A stretch of DNA of 51,388 bases from Moraxella nonliquefaciens (GCF_001679005.1 NZ_LXTW01000035.1:1-51388), one strand, 5' to 3'. Shown: positions 44,043-51,388, counted from the first letter of the stretch. Numbers and translations: made by a program. The notes: generated by a model from the letters alone, not told the origin.

Positions 44043-44417
44043 TTACTGTCTGACGCCCGTTTGAGTACCAGCACGGCTCTTGATGGTGATGTTATTACCA
44101 TTTAATGTGATGTTGGCAGTGCCTGAGATGGGCAAAGTTGGATGCTTGCCTTTGCCTGCATATTTGCCATCACCTTGGGATTTGATTTGTCTGATGACGG
44201 TCGTGCCTTCACGCTTTTTGGCTTTCTCAGTCAAGCCTTGAACCATCACAGCTTGATAGCCATCACCTGATTTGCTGATTTGTAAAATGGCTTTGGCTTC
44301 GCCTTTTTCACTCATTTTCCAGTTACCAACGATGGCATCATCGGCCAATGCACTGGCAGATGCCATCATACTAAGACCCACACTAAAACCGATGGTCAGT
44401 AATTTGGTCAATTTCAT
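44043..44417 (-). CDS. DUF2147-family secreted protein
   Basis: A 124-residue exported protein with a signal peptide MKLTKLLTIGFSVGLSMMAS ending near ALADD. The mature part has the DUF2147 pattern: AIVGNWKMSEKGEAKAILQI at the start and a beta-rich body with TLPISGTANITLNGNNITI. Family members are small beta-barrel-like periplasmic proteins of unknown function. It ends at a good terminator. The ending (AGTQTGVRQ) is close to the family consensus, so it seems full length. Confidence 0.8.
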   Translation of the reverse strand: MKLTKLLTIGFSVGLSMMASASALADDAIVGNWKMSEKGEAKAILQISKSGDGYQAVMVQGLTEKAKKREGTTVIRQIKSQGDGKYAGKGKHPTLPISGTANITLNGNNITIKSRAGTQTGVRQ

Positions 44418-44580
44418 GGCTTACTCCTATTATTTTGTAATCACAGCTGATAACCATTTGGTACTTGTACATTCGTACTGACAAATGTTTACCCATTATA
44501 AACAGGGATTTTTTAAATTGCAAACATTAACTTTGTAAGCCATTTGCTTTTTTGTAATTTTATGGTAAAAATATTTGTAT

Positions 44581-44838
44581 TTACTCAAAAGGGTTGTTTA
44601 TCATCATCACTTTGGATGGTTCTGTAACAGCTGTGGCGGGCAAATCTTGACTGTCTGGCTCATCAAATGCCCCACAAAGTGCTTGTGCAAAGTCAAATAA
44701 CGCCTGTGCTTGCACTCTGCCCTCCTGTGTTTTGCTAATCTCTACATCACCACTTATCACGATAGCATCCATGCCATTTTCTATGGTCAATGCCCCAATT
44801 TGTAGCACTTCGCTGTCATTGTCAAAGATATCCATCAT
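44581..44838 (-). CDS. Hypothetical protein
   Basis: An acidic 85-residue protein I do not recognise. It reads MMDIFDNDSEVLQIGALTIE, then GMDAIVISGDVEISKTQEG and ALFDFAQALCGAFDEPDS. There is no signal peptide or membrane segment. The ATG is preceded by CTAATAGGAGCGATG, a strong ribosome-binding site, which supports it being a real gene. It is 24 bases downstream of the nuclease gene on the same strand, so they are likely co-transcribed. Confidence 0.6.
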   Translation of the reverse strand: MMDIFDNDSEVLQIGALTIENGMDAIVISGDVEISKTQEGRVQAQALFDFAQALCGAFDEPDSQDLPATAVTEPSKVMMINNPFE

Positions 44839-44862
44839 CGCTCCTATTAGGTTGTTTTTAGG

Positions 44863-45807
44863 TCATCTTAACAGACCAATTAAAAATTCTAAAATCATCA
44901 CAATCAGTCTCATCCAACCATTGTCCCAACCATCATTATTTGCCTGCTGTGGGTCAGATGAAGCAGGCATGTTAAAAGCTGTGGATTGCTCCTGTGGCGA
45001 TAATGATGGCATGGCGTTAATGCCTGTACGTGTGGACAGTTCGCTAAGGCTGATATGCTCAATTGTGCCCGAATCATCATTGGGCGTATAGTATACGCCT
45101 GCACGGTTGATACTGGGAACATAGACCACCTTAAAAAAGTGACTTGGTACCAACACACCATCTCCGATTTGGGCGATTTGACGACCTTGGAATGCCACAC
45201 CTGTTATAACATATAATTCACCGTATTTTAATGCTAAGTTGCGTGTATCACGCTCTATTTGCTGCCATAATCCACGGTTGTGTGTGCCATTTTGGGGGGC
45301 AATGTTGGCAAGGCTAAAACTGTCAAATTGTTGTGAAAGATTCGCCATATCGCCATTGGGGGCAAGATGACCTCTATCATAACCTGAACGGCGATAGTCG
45401 TTAAGTTTTGCTTGCACATGTGTAGGCAAGCGTGTCTCTTCATGAAAGTTATCTTTTCGGGTCAATGAACGTGCCTGATGAATGCGTTCACGTGTCAGAT
45501 GTTGGGCGGCATAGATGGGGGTGCGTGAGACGCCTGAGTAGAGCACAGCAAAGCCATGAAAACACAGTTCATGGCTTTGGCGTGCCAGTTTTTGTCCCTT
45601 ACTGCCAACCAACTGTGGGACAGTGTTGGCATGAAAATGCTCAGAACAGCTGGCAAGATTTTGGGCATTTGCCTGATTACTTTGACCCAAAAAAATCTCT
45701 TGCTCGCCATGTGTTGCCCCCATACTGACAAAACAGCATAACAGCAGTAATGGCAAGATGAGCCATCTTTTGGTGCAACTTGATGAGGATGATGGGGATA
45801 AATACAT
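44863..45807 (-). CDS. DNA/RNA non-specific endonuclease (NUC1 family), exported
   Basis: A beta-beta-alpha-metal nuclease that cuts DNA and RNA without sequence preference. From ATG 45807 it has 314 residues; an upstream in-frame start adds 17. After a Ser-rich N-terminus a hydrophobic segment (WLILPLLLLCCFVSMGA) acts as signal or anchor. The active-site signature is DRGHLAPNGDM, with the metal-ligand asparagine in NIAPQNGTHNRGLWQQIE. Typical length is 230-280, with a C-terminal hydrophobic tail here (WMRLIVMILEFLIGLLR) that may bind a membrane. Roles in nutrient recovery or eDNA degradation are inference. Confidence 0.88.
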   Translation of the reverse strand: MYLSPSSSSSCTKRWLILPLLLLCCFVSMGATHGEQEIFLGQSNQANAQNLASCSEHFHANTVPQLVGSKGQKLARQSHELCFHGFAVLYSGVSRTPIYAAQHLTRERIHQARSLTRKDNFHEETRLPTHVQAKLNDYRRSGYDRGHLAPNGDMANLSQQFDSFSLANIAPQNGTHNRGLWQQIERDTRNLALKYGELYVITGVAFQGRQIAQIGDGVLVPSHFFKVVYVPSINRAGVYYTPNDDSGTIEHISLSELSTRTGINAMPSLSPQEQSTAFNMPASSDPQQANNDGWDNGWMRLIVMILEFLIGLLR

Positions 45808-45980
45808 AACAAGCTCTAATGGCAAAACCTCATCATTATAGCCGATTTTGATGGTCAAGGGTGTTAAAGATTCATCAAATCATCATTTGGTGTGCTTTTT
45901 ATCAACGTATCACCTAGAAATTTATCATGTTACCCTCATTATTTTTGGTTTATAGTTTGGTAACCGATATCTTCTTAGGC

Positions 45981-47135
45981 ATGAACATCATCACTTTTGC
46001 TCCACGTTTGCTTAGCTGGTTTAATGTCCACGGTCGTCATGATTTGCCTTGGCAGTATCACCACGAACAAACATCAGACATTTATGCGGTGTGGCTCTCG
46101 GAGATTATGTTACAACAGACGCAGGTGGCGACTGTTTTGGGATATTTTAGACGATTCATGGAAAAATTTCCCACCGTGCAAGATTTGGCAGATGCTCAAT
46201 GGGACGATGTGGCGATTAGCTGGGCAGGGCTTGGCTACTATGCTCGGGCAAGAAACCTACATCAAGGGGCAAAACAAGTGGCAGATTACATCGCCCTACA
46301 TGGACATTTCCCACAAACGATGGATGAGTGGCAAAATGTGCGTGGCGTAGGGCGTTCCACCGCTGGGGCAATTGTGGCAATGGGAGTACGTGGACGTGGC
46401 GTAATATGCGATGGCAACGTTAAGCGAGTGCTGACACGCTGGGCAAGGATAGATGGCGACATCACCAAATCCGCCACCGACAAAGTGCTGTGGGAGCTTG
46501 CCGACACACTCACCCCCAAACATGATAGCGGTAAGTTCGCCCAAGCGATGATGGATTTGGGGGCAACCATCTGTACTCGCACTCGTCCTGCTTGTGGCAT
46601 GTGTCCGCTATCAGATGATTGCACTGCCCATAAAAATGGCAATCCCACCGCCTACCCTGTCAAAGCCAAAAAGACGGTCAAACCACACCGCCATTCGCTT
46701 GTTTTTGCCTTAGTGTATGATGATAAACTCTTATGGATAAAACGCCAAAGCAAGACAGGAATGGGCATTTGGGATGGATTGTTTGTTATGCCCATGCTGA
46801 TGATAGATGATAAACTGGTTGGGTCATCACATGACAATCTGCCACATGATTTATGCCACGCCAAAACCATGAATCGCAAACATGCCCACAGCCCAAATCT
46901 TGCTGAGCATCAAGTTTTGGATAATTTGCCAAATATCGCCATCAACCGCTCCAAAACCATTAAACACACACTTACGCACTTTCACTGGCATTTGTCATTA
47001 ATTCATGTCAATATTGATAATGTGCTTTATAATAACATCAATCATGCCCTAACTGCCATCTGTGCTGATTTTGTCTGGCAAAAAGACCATGATGGATTGG
47101 GCGTACCAAAGGCGATGGAGAAATTGTTGGGATAG
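45981..47135 (+). CDS. mutY: A/G-specific adenine DNA glycosylase MutY
   Basis: Removes adenine mispaired with 8-oxoguanine. From ATG 45981 it has 384 residues and begins ITFAPRLLSWFNVHGRHDLP, aligned with E. coli MutY; an earlier ATG at 45927 adds 18. The catalytic glutamate is in WLSEIMLQQTQV, the helix-hairpin-helix in VRGVGRSTAGAIVAMG with the aspartate further on in MMDLGATIC, and the iron-sulfur ligands are CTRTRPACGMCPLSDDC. A MutT-like C-domain follows. yggX, often the next gene, is elsewhere. Confidence 0.96.
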   Translation: MNIITFAPRLLSWFNVHGRHDLPWQYHHEQTSDIYAVWLSEIMLQQTQVATVLGYFRRFMEKFPTVQDLADAQWDDVAISWAGLGYYARARNLHQGAKQVADYIALHGHFPQTMDEWQNVRGVGRSTAGAIVAMGVRGRGVICDGNVKRVLTRWARIDGDITKSATDKVLWELADTLTPKHDSGKFAQAMMDLGATICTRTRPACGMCPLSDDCTAHKNGNPTAYPVKAKKTVKPHRHSLVFALVYDDKLLWIKRQSKTGMGIWDGLFVMPMLMIDDKLVGSSHDNLPHDLCHAKTMNRKHAHSPNLAEHQVLDNLPNIAINRSKTIKHTLTHFHWHLSLIHVNIDNVLYNNINHALTAICADFVWQKDHDGLGVPKAMEKLLG

Positions 47136-47137
47136 AT

Positions 47138-48049
47138 TTAGTATCCTCTTTTTTGTAGCCAATCCACCATTTGTAGCAAAAGATTATCATCACCAAATTC
47201 GCTCACTTGCTCCCTTGCCTTATCAAATAACTCATCAGCATAAGCACGAGCATTGTCCACACCAAGCAGTTTGACATAGGTAGATTTGTCTAATTTTTCA
47301 TCACTGCCTGCCATTTTGCCAAGTGTTTGGGTGTCCGCCACCACATCCAATACATCATCTTGTACCTGATAGGCAAGACCGATGAGCTGTGCGTACTTGC
47401 CAAGCCTTGCCATACGCTCATCACACACACCGCCACACACCGCACCCATAAGCACGCTTGCTTCTATCAATGCCCCTGTCTTATCCTTGTGAATGGCTTC
47501 TAATTCGTCTTGGGTAAGTTTTTTTTGTTCACCGTTCAAATCTGCCTGTTGCCCTACCACCATACGTCTGGCACTGGGGGCAAGTATGTCAAGAAGTTGA
47601 ACCACGACATCGCTGCTAACCATTCCAAATTCATAATCTGCACCCAACACATCAAAAGCAAGCGATTGCAATACATCGCCTGTCAGTATCGCCACATCCT
47701 CACCATAAATGACATGACAAGTCGGCTTGCCACGGCGTAGTTCATCATCGTCCATAGATGGCAGGTCATCATGCACAAGCGAATAGCCATGTACGCATTC
47801 TATGGCAAGCATGGCACGGCGTACCGCCCCAAAGGCAGGCATATCAACACGCCCACCAACCGCCAAAAAGGTCGTAAGCACAAGCAAAGGGCGTACCCGT
47901 TTACCGCCATTGGAAATGACATAACGAGATGCCTCACCCAAAGGAGATGGCAAATTGGCAGTGTCAAACAACACATCAAAATCTGCCATCAGCCAAGTTT
48001 TGGTAAAGTGCTGTATACTGTTTAAATCATTGATATTTAATCTGTTCAT
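47138..48049 (-). CDS. ispA: Farnesyl/geranyl diphosphate synthase (polyprenyl synthetase)
   Basis: Builds farnesyl diphosphate from DMAPP and IPP, precursor of quinones and undecaprenyl phosphate. The 303-residue protein has the first aspartate-rich motif in LVHDDLPSMDDDELRRGKP, the IPP site GGKRVRPLLVLTT, and the second motif in YQVQDDVLDVVADT. The DDxxxxD spacing of the first motif and length fit the bacterial IspA type. It ends two bases after the mutY stop, in a convergent pair. Confidence 0.94.
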   Translation of the reverse strand: MNRLNINDLNSIQHFTKTWLMADFDVLFDTANLPSPLGEASRYVISNGGKRVRPLLVLTTFLAVGGRVDMPAFGAVRRAMLAIECVHGYSLVHDDLPSMDDDELRRGKPTCHVIYGEDVAILTGDVLQSLAFDVLGADYEFGMVSSDVVVQLLDILAPSARRMVVGQQADLNGEQKKLTQDELEAIHKDKTGALIEASVLMGAVCGGVCDERMARLGKYAQLIGLAYQVQDDVLDVVADTQTLGKMAGSDEKLDKSTYVKLLGVDNARAYADELFDKAREQVSEFGDDNLLLQMVDWLQKRGY

Positions 48050-48149
48050 GTCCGCCCCATATCAAAAATGCTATCATACCCCAAAACGCATGAATTTTGG
48101 GTAGAAATCATAAATTTTAAAAAAATTTTAAAAAAATATATAAAAATGC

Positions 48150-48177
48150 TTGCAAAGTTTATAAAATCATATATAAT
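48150..48177 (+). promoter_or_regulatory. Promoter of tRNA-Phe
   Basis: TTGCAA (48150-48155) and TATAAT (48172-48177) are 16 bases apart. The GC-rich discriminator ACGCACC follows, as at the stable-RNA promoter at 196-223. An AT-rich upstream stretch (48115-48145) may act as an UP element. Confidence 0.75.
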
Positions 48178-48207
48178 ACGCACCACTTAGCCAATAAAGC
48201 TAGACAC

Positions 48208-48283
48208 GGCGCGGTAGCTCAGTCGGGAGAGCAACGGATTGAAAATCCGTGTGTCGGCAGTTCGATCCTGCCCCACGCCACCA
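48208..48283 (+). tRNA. tRNA-Phe (anticodon GAA)
   Basis: A 76-base cloverleaf with encoded CCA. The anticodon arm is ACGGA-TTGAAAA-TCCGT with anticodon GAA, the T arm GGCAG-TTCGATC-CTGCC, and the D arm GCTC...GAGC. The acceptor stem GGCGCGG with CCACGCC pairs except for C5 against A68. A terminator follows at once. Confidence 0.95.
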
Positions 48284-48292
48284 TATTTTCAG

Positions 48293-48320
48293 ACACCCAA
48301 CTTTGATTGGGTGTTTTTTA
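48293..48320 (+). terminator. Terminator of tRNA-Phe
   Basis: ACACCCAA (48293-48300) pairs with TTGGGTGT (48307-48314), followed by TTTTTT. Between here and 48481 the sequence repeats ACCCAA-type words but shows no gene. Confidence 0.8.
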
Positions 48321-48481
48321 TGGCTTACCAAATTGACCATAAAATCCAAAAGCAGTTTACCAACGTATCTACAACCACAAATAAATAAGTTGGGTATATT
48401 AAAGCAAATTGGGTGTATTTTAAACCTCTCTACCATCACCCAACTACCATCCACCCAACACGAAAAAATCAAAACCACATA

Positions 48482-48510
48482 AAAAACCCTGCCACATGAG
48501 CAGGGTTTTT
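48482..48510 (-). terminator. Terminator of rplS
   Basis: AAAAACCCTGC (48482-48492) pairs with GCAGGGTTTTT (48500-48510) around a seven-base loop, with a T-tract on the minus strand. It lies about 12 bases after the rplS stop. Confidence 0.85.
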
Positions 48511-48522
48511 ATCATTAAGGCA

Positions 48523-48900
48523 TTAGGCGTCTTTTTTTGCGCCTCTGACACCCAATTTTTCTTTGATACGAGCAGACTTACCAGAACGCTCACGCAGGTA
48601 GTAAAGTTTGGCACGACGGACATCACCACGACGTTTCACCTCAATACTACCGATGATTGGTGAATGTAATTGGAATGCACGTTCAACACCCACACCGCTT
48701 GAAATTTTACGTACGGTGAAAGATGAGTTAAGACCACGGTTACGCTTGGCGATAACTACACCTTCAAAGGCTTGCAGACGCTCTTTATCGCCCTCTTGGA
48801 CACGAACTTTAACCACAACAGTGTCGCCAGGGGCGAATGAAGGATGTTCTTTTAGTTGAGATTGTTCAATTTGTTGAACTAGGGGGTGTTTGTTACTCAT
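48523..48900 (-). CDS. rplS: 50S ribosomal protein L19
   Basis: Large-subunit protein at the interface with the 30S subunit. From ATG 48900 it has 125 residues; a start 30 bases upstream is possible but has no family match. It begins MSNKHPLVQQIEQSQLKE and has the family segments DTVVVKVRVQEGDKERLQAF and FTVRKISSGVGVERAF, ending LYYLRERSGKSARIKEKL. In most gammaproteobacteria it follows trmD; here it is a single-gene unit with its own terminator. Confidence 0.96.
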   Translation of the reverse strand: MSNKHPLVQQIEQSQLKEHPSFAPGDTVVVKVRVQEGDKERLQAFEGVVIAKRNRGLNSSFTVRKISSGVGVERAFQLHSPIIGSIEVKRRGDVRRAKLYYLRERSGKSARIKEKLGVRGAKKDA

Positions 48901-49056
48901 GGAATACTCCAATAAATGACATAGGCTCATACCTTTTTACATGGCTAAAAGGTCGCATATCATATCATCATCAGATTGAAAAGTTCAATCCATGTCCGAG
49001 CCACACGGACACATAAAACAGCCCATTATAATAAAAAGACCAATAAAAATCAAGCG

Positions 49057-50901
49057 TTATTCTACCGTTACCGATTTGGCAAGATTGCGAGGCTTATCCA
49101 CGTCCGTGCCACGTACCAAGGCAACATGGTATGAGAGCAGTTGCACGGCAATGGTGTGAACAATCGGTGATAATACCCCAATATGACGTGGCGTACGAAT
49201 GATGTGCACACCATCTGTCTCGGTAAAATCACTGTCAAGGTCGGATAAGACAAATAACTCTCCACCTCTTGCACCAACTTCTTGCATATTGGCTTTGACT
49301 TTATCAAGCAATTTGTCATTGGGAGCGATGACCACCACGGGCATGTTTTCATCAACCAGTGCCAAAGGGCCATGCTTCAACTCACCAGCAGGATAAGCCT
49401 CAGCATGGATGTAGGTGAGTTCTTTGAGTTTTAATGCCCCCTCCAACGCAATCGGATAATGAATGCCACGACCCAAATATAACGCTGATGGCTTGGTTGC
49501 AAACTCTTTTGCCCATACCGCAAGTTGTGGTTCTAAGTTAAGTGCGTGCTGTATGCTCCCTGGCAGTTGACGCAAATCATCAGCATAGGCACTTAGCTCA
49601 TCATCGGATACATGTCCACGCATCCTACCAAGTGTTACCGCCAGCCCAAACAAAATGACAAGCTGAGTGGTAAAGGCTTTGGTGCTTGCTACGCCAATCT
49701 CCGCCCCCGCTCTGGTATAAATGGCAAGGGTACTGGTTCTAGGTAGGGCGGATTCTAACACATTGCAAATAGACAGACTATACTTATGCCCTTGGGCTTG
49801 GGCATATTTTAAGGCCTCCATCGTATCTAGTGTCTCACCTGACTGACTGATGGCAATGATTAGCTCATCAGCATCAGCGATGACATCACGGTAACGATAC
49901 TCACTGGCTATCTCCACATCGGTGCGAATTTTGGCAATAGATTCAAGCCAATATTTACCTGTAAGTGCTGAATAATAAGACGTGCCACACGCTAGGATTT
50001 TGATGCTTTTGGTTTTTGATAAAATATTTGGGGCATTTTGACCAAAATTATCTGGTACAAAACCACCATCTAAAAAAATCTCTGCTGTGTCTGCCACTGC
50101 TTTTGGCTGTTCATAAATTTCTTTTTGCATAAAGTGGCTATACCCACCCAGCTCCAAACTTGCCAATGATAATTCGGACAATTTTATGGCACGGTCGGTT
50201 TGATTACCATTTTTATCAAGCAAAACTTCAATACCATTGGCAGACAATAAGGCAATATCACCATCTTCTAAATAAGCAACACGGCGAGTAAAGGCAATGA
50301 CCGCCGATACATCGGATGCAATAAACACCTCTTCATCGCCAAAAGCCACAAGCAGTGGACAACCCATGCGAGAGACAACCATATGGGCAGGGTCATCCTG
50401 ACATATGACGGCAATGGCAAATGCCCCATGAAAACGACTGCACGCTGTTTGTACCGCACGATACAAATCCTTACCGTTATTTTCGTATTCATGGTGAATG
50501 CTGTGAGCGATGACCTCGGTATCAGTCTGAGACTCAAAATCATAACCCAATGCTTCTAGACGGGTACGTTCTACTTCAAAGTTTTCAATGATGCCATTAT
50601 GCACCACTGAAATCAAACCGCCTGAGATGTGAGGGTGGGCATTTGGTTCGGTAACACCGCCATGCGTTGCCCAGCGGGTATGTCCGATACCAACATGACC
50701 TGTTAGTGCTTGTTGTTTGACCGCTTCTTCCATGAGAGCCACACGCCCCACACGGCGAACCCGCTTAATTTTTTGCTCACTCTCGCTATACACTGCAATG
50801 CCCGATGAATCATAGCCACGATATTCTAGGCGTTTTAGACCATCTGTTAAAAAATCTACCACATTGGCATGAGTACAAATCGCTCCGACGATACCGCACA
50901 T
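49057..50901 (-). CDS. glmS: Glutamine:fructose-6-phosphate aminotransferase
   Basis: First committed step of UDP-GlcNAc synthesis, needed for murein and LPS. The 614-residue protein has the nucleophile C2 in MCGIVGAICTH, the glutaminase domain (HTRWATHGGVTEPNAHPHIS and others), and two SIS domains with ILACGTSYYSALTGKYW, ISQSGETLDTMEALKYA and GVASTKAFTTQL. The end PRNLAKSVTVE is the family C-terminus. The ATG follows AAGGAAC. Upstream lies a transposon-derived, structured element ending only 25 bases before the start, so the messenger leader is likely to contain it. Confidence 0.97.
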   Translation of the reverse strand: MCGIVGAICTHANVVDFLTDGLKRLEYRGYDSSGIAVYSESEQKIKRVRRVGRVALMEEAVKQQALTGHVGIGHTRWATHGGVTEPNAHPHISGGLISVVHNGIIENFEVERTRLEALGYDFESQTDTEVIAHSIHHEYENNGKDLYRAVQTACSRFHGAFAIAVICQDDPAHMVVSRMGCPLLVAFGDEEVFIASDVSAVIAFTRRVAYLEDGDIALLSANGIEVLLDKNGNQTDRAIKLSELSLASLELGGYSHFMQKEIYEQPKAVADTAEIFLDGGFVPDNFGQNAPNILSKTKSIKILACGTSYYSALTGKYWLESIAKIRTDVEIASEYRYRDVIADADELIIAISQSGETLDTMEALKYAQAQGHKYSLSICNVLESALPRTSTLAIYTRAGAEIGVASTKAFTTQLVILFGLAVTLGRMRGHVSDDELSAYADDLRQLPGSIQHALNLEPQLAVWAKEFATKPSALYLGRGIHYPIALEGALKLKELTYIHAEAYPAGELKHGPLALVDENMPVVVIAPNDKLLDKVKANMQEVGARGGELFVLSDLDSDFTETDGVHIIRTPRHIGVLSPIVHTIAVQLLSYHVALVRGTDVDKPRNLAKSVTVE

Positions 50902-50926
50902 ATTAAGTTCCTTAATAACTGGTTAA

Positions 50927-51186
50927 TTTGACTTCCTCCCCGCCCTATCGTTTGGGGATTTCTTCTACAAGACGGTCAAGCCCGACCGCAAGCCTAAGAT
51001 AGTGGCAACCGCCCGTACGACACACCGTACATCTTAGGTTCTTATTTTAAGCTAATCCTACTGTTAGGATTGTCATAGACACAAATTAGCTTAAGTGTGT
51101 GTTTAAAAACGTCTTACCAGTTAAGTTACTGCGTACTCGCAATTTAGTCTTAACTTAACTGTGGAATGTAAGACATTGAATATAGT
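50927..51186 (-). ncRNA. Candidate structured RNA (omega-RNA-like or glmS leader)
   Basis: Three perfect nested stem systems lie in a row. Domain A: CCTAAGAT (50993-51000) with ATCTTAGG (51031-51038), enclosing GTACG/CGTAC (51015-51019, 51026-51030). Domain B: TTAAGCTAAT (51047-51056) with ATTAGCTTAA (51085-51094), enclosing CCTA/TAGG and TTGT/ACAA, a three-way junction. Domain C: GTCTTAC-CAGTTAAGTTA (51111-51128) with TAACTTAACTG (51151-51161) and GTAAGAC (51168-51174), enclosing TGCG/CGCA. The A loop ACACAC (51020-51025) can pair with GTGTGT (51095-51100). The minus strand is chosen because a promoter precedes it and the tnpB-type 3' end follows. Function is inferred. Confidence 0.6.
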
Positions 51187-51192
51187 GAGATG

Positions 51193-51221
51193 AGTATAGC
51201 AAAACTTATCGCATTTAACAA
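51193..51221 (-). promoter_or_regulatory. Promoter inside the element reading the structured RNA toward glmS
   Basis: On the minus strand TTGTTA (51216-51221) and TATACT (51193-51198) are 17 bases apart. Transcription would start near 51186, twelve bases ahead of domain C, and run through the element into glmS. Confidence 0.55.
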
Positions 51222-51308
51222 TTGCCTTATATCCACCGCCCAAAGTCGCAGGTTTACGGCAACGGAGGATAAAAAGCCTTAGCCCAAATTGTTAGGTAAG
51301 TGTGTACT

Positions 51309-51314
51309 ATTATA
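51309..51314. promoter_or_regulatory. Possible divergent -10 region
   Basis: The minus strand reads TGTTATAATAG, a perfect TATAAT, possibly the original glmS promoter -10 before the element inserted. The same bases on the plus strand give TATTATAAC, suitable for the gene starting at 51327. The -35 elements are weak for both. Confidence 0.35.
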
Positions 51315-51326
51315 ACAGGTTTGGTA

Positions 51327-51388
51327 ATGGCATTAAATCTGTTTGCCAGTAACTTTAACATTCCAAATCAAACCCCCTACCATCTCTG
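51327..51388 (+). CDS. Start of an unidentified gene, cut by the window end
   Basis: Twenty codons read MALNLFASNFNIPNQTPYHL from ATG 51327 to the edge, with AGG seven bases upstream and a possible -10 at 51309. The sequence has the look of a real N-terminus, but too little is visible to name it. Confidence 0.45.
   Translation, partial: MALNLFASNFNIPNQTPYHL

Larger units (their letters stand above)
50927..51275 (-). mobile_element. ORF-less IS605-type element (MITE/PATE-like) carrying a structured RNA
   Basis: A 349-base element without a coding frame. 50927-50992 matches the right end of the tnpB element (42768-42833) with three differences in 66 bases, and 51224-51275 matches its left end. 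Between them, 50993-51223 is unrelated to tnpB. It contains the three nested inverted-repeat domains described for the RNA below. It follows TTTTTAT like the tnpB copy. It is either a deletion derivative that captured an RNA gene, or a stand-alone guide-RNA element. Confidence 0.75.

Noticed and set aside
48321..48480. Repeated ACCCAA and TTGGGT words after tRNA-Phe as a possible repeat array or CRISPR
   Set aside because: Spacing is irregular and units are only 6-8 bases; no direct repeats with spacers are present. No CRISPR array is visible anywhere in the window.
50993..51174. Structured region as a glmS ribozyme
   Set aside because: The architecture (three tandem nested stems between transposon ends) does not resemble the glmS ribozyme double pseudoknot, and the ribozyme is a Firmicutes feature.

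Overview
The window looks like a chromosomal segment of a Moraxella-type gammaproteobacterium (Moraxellaceae). This is inferred from the AT-rich base composition, the gene content and orders such as lptF-lptG beside pepA, znuA facing zur-znuC-znuB, and dksA-gluQ, and from an Acp-type secreted lysozyme inhibitor of the kind known in Neisseria and Moraxella. No database search could be run, so species is not claimed. Most of the window is ordinary housekeeping sequence, broken by four patches of mobile or decayed DNA.

Layout. 1-280: two strong tandem promoters firing leftward out of the window, probably into a stable-RNA operon. 280-3016: an FKBP isomerase, a DUF1653 protein, an AT-rich pair of unknown genes, and tyrS. 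3200-6700: a scrapyard holding an IS607-type recombinase fragment, an IS5-like element with a dead transposase, three fragments of a restriction-modification locus including two diverged copies of one methyltransferase N-domain, a CDF cation transporter, a second gutted IS5-type transposase and a REP-like palindrome. 6747-12454: a lysozyme inhibitor, anmK (murein recycling), a CapA-like protein and lptF-lptG (LPS export). 12545-13733: a second restriction-modification relic wedged between lptF and pepA. 13795-25456: pepA, sstT, yggX, argH, a DUF475 membrane protein, rpsP-rimM-ferredoxin, an EnvZ-like kinase and an RstA/RstB-like two-component pair. 25584-33824: the full F1Fo ATP synthase operon, with a lipoprotein gene inserted between atpG and atpD. 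33987-37274: zinc uptake and its regulator. 37293-42772: cpdA-like phosphodiesterase, dksA, gluQ, ftsW, murD, and a PII protein. 42768-43996: an IS605-superfamily element carrying a TnpB whose first RuvC aspartate is glycine. 44043-50901: DUF2147, an unknown protein, a NUC1 nuclease, mutY, ispA, tRNA-Phe, rplS and glmS.

The most unusual object is at 50927-51275, directly upstream of glmS. It is a 349-bp, ORF-less element with the same two ends as the tnpB element, but its interior is a highly ordered series of three nested inverted-repeat domains with a possible pseudoknot, preceded by a good sigma-70 promoter. Its end lies about 25 bases from the glmS start codon. It could be a stand-alone TnpB guide-RNA (omega-RNA) cassette, a HEARO-like element, or a new transposon-derived 5' leader of glmS. 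Combined with an apparently nuclease-dead TnpB in the same window, it raises the hypothesis of an RNA-guided repressor (TldR-like) system. That link is inference, not demonstrated by the sequence.
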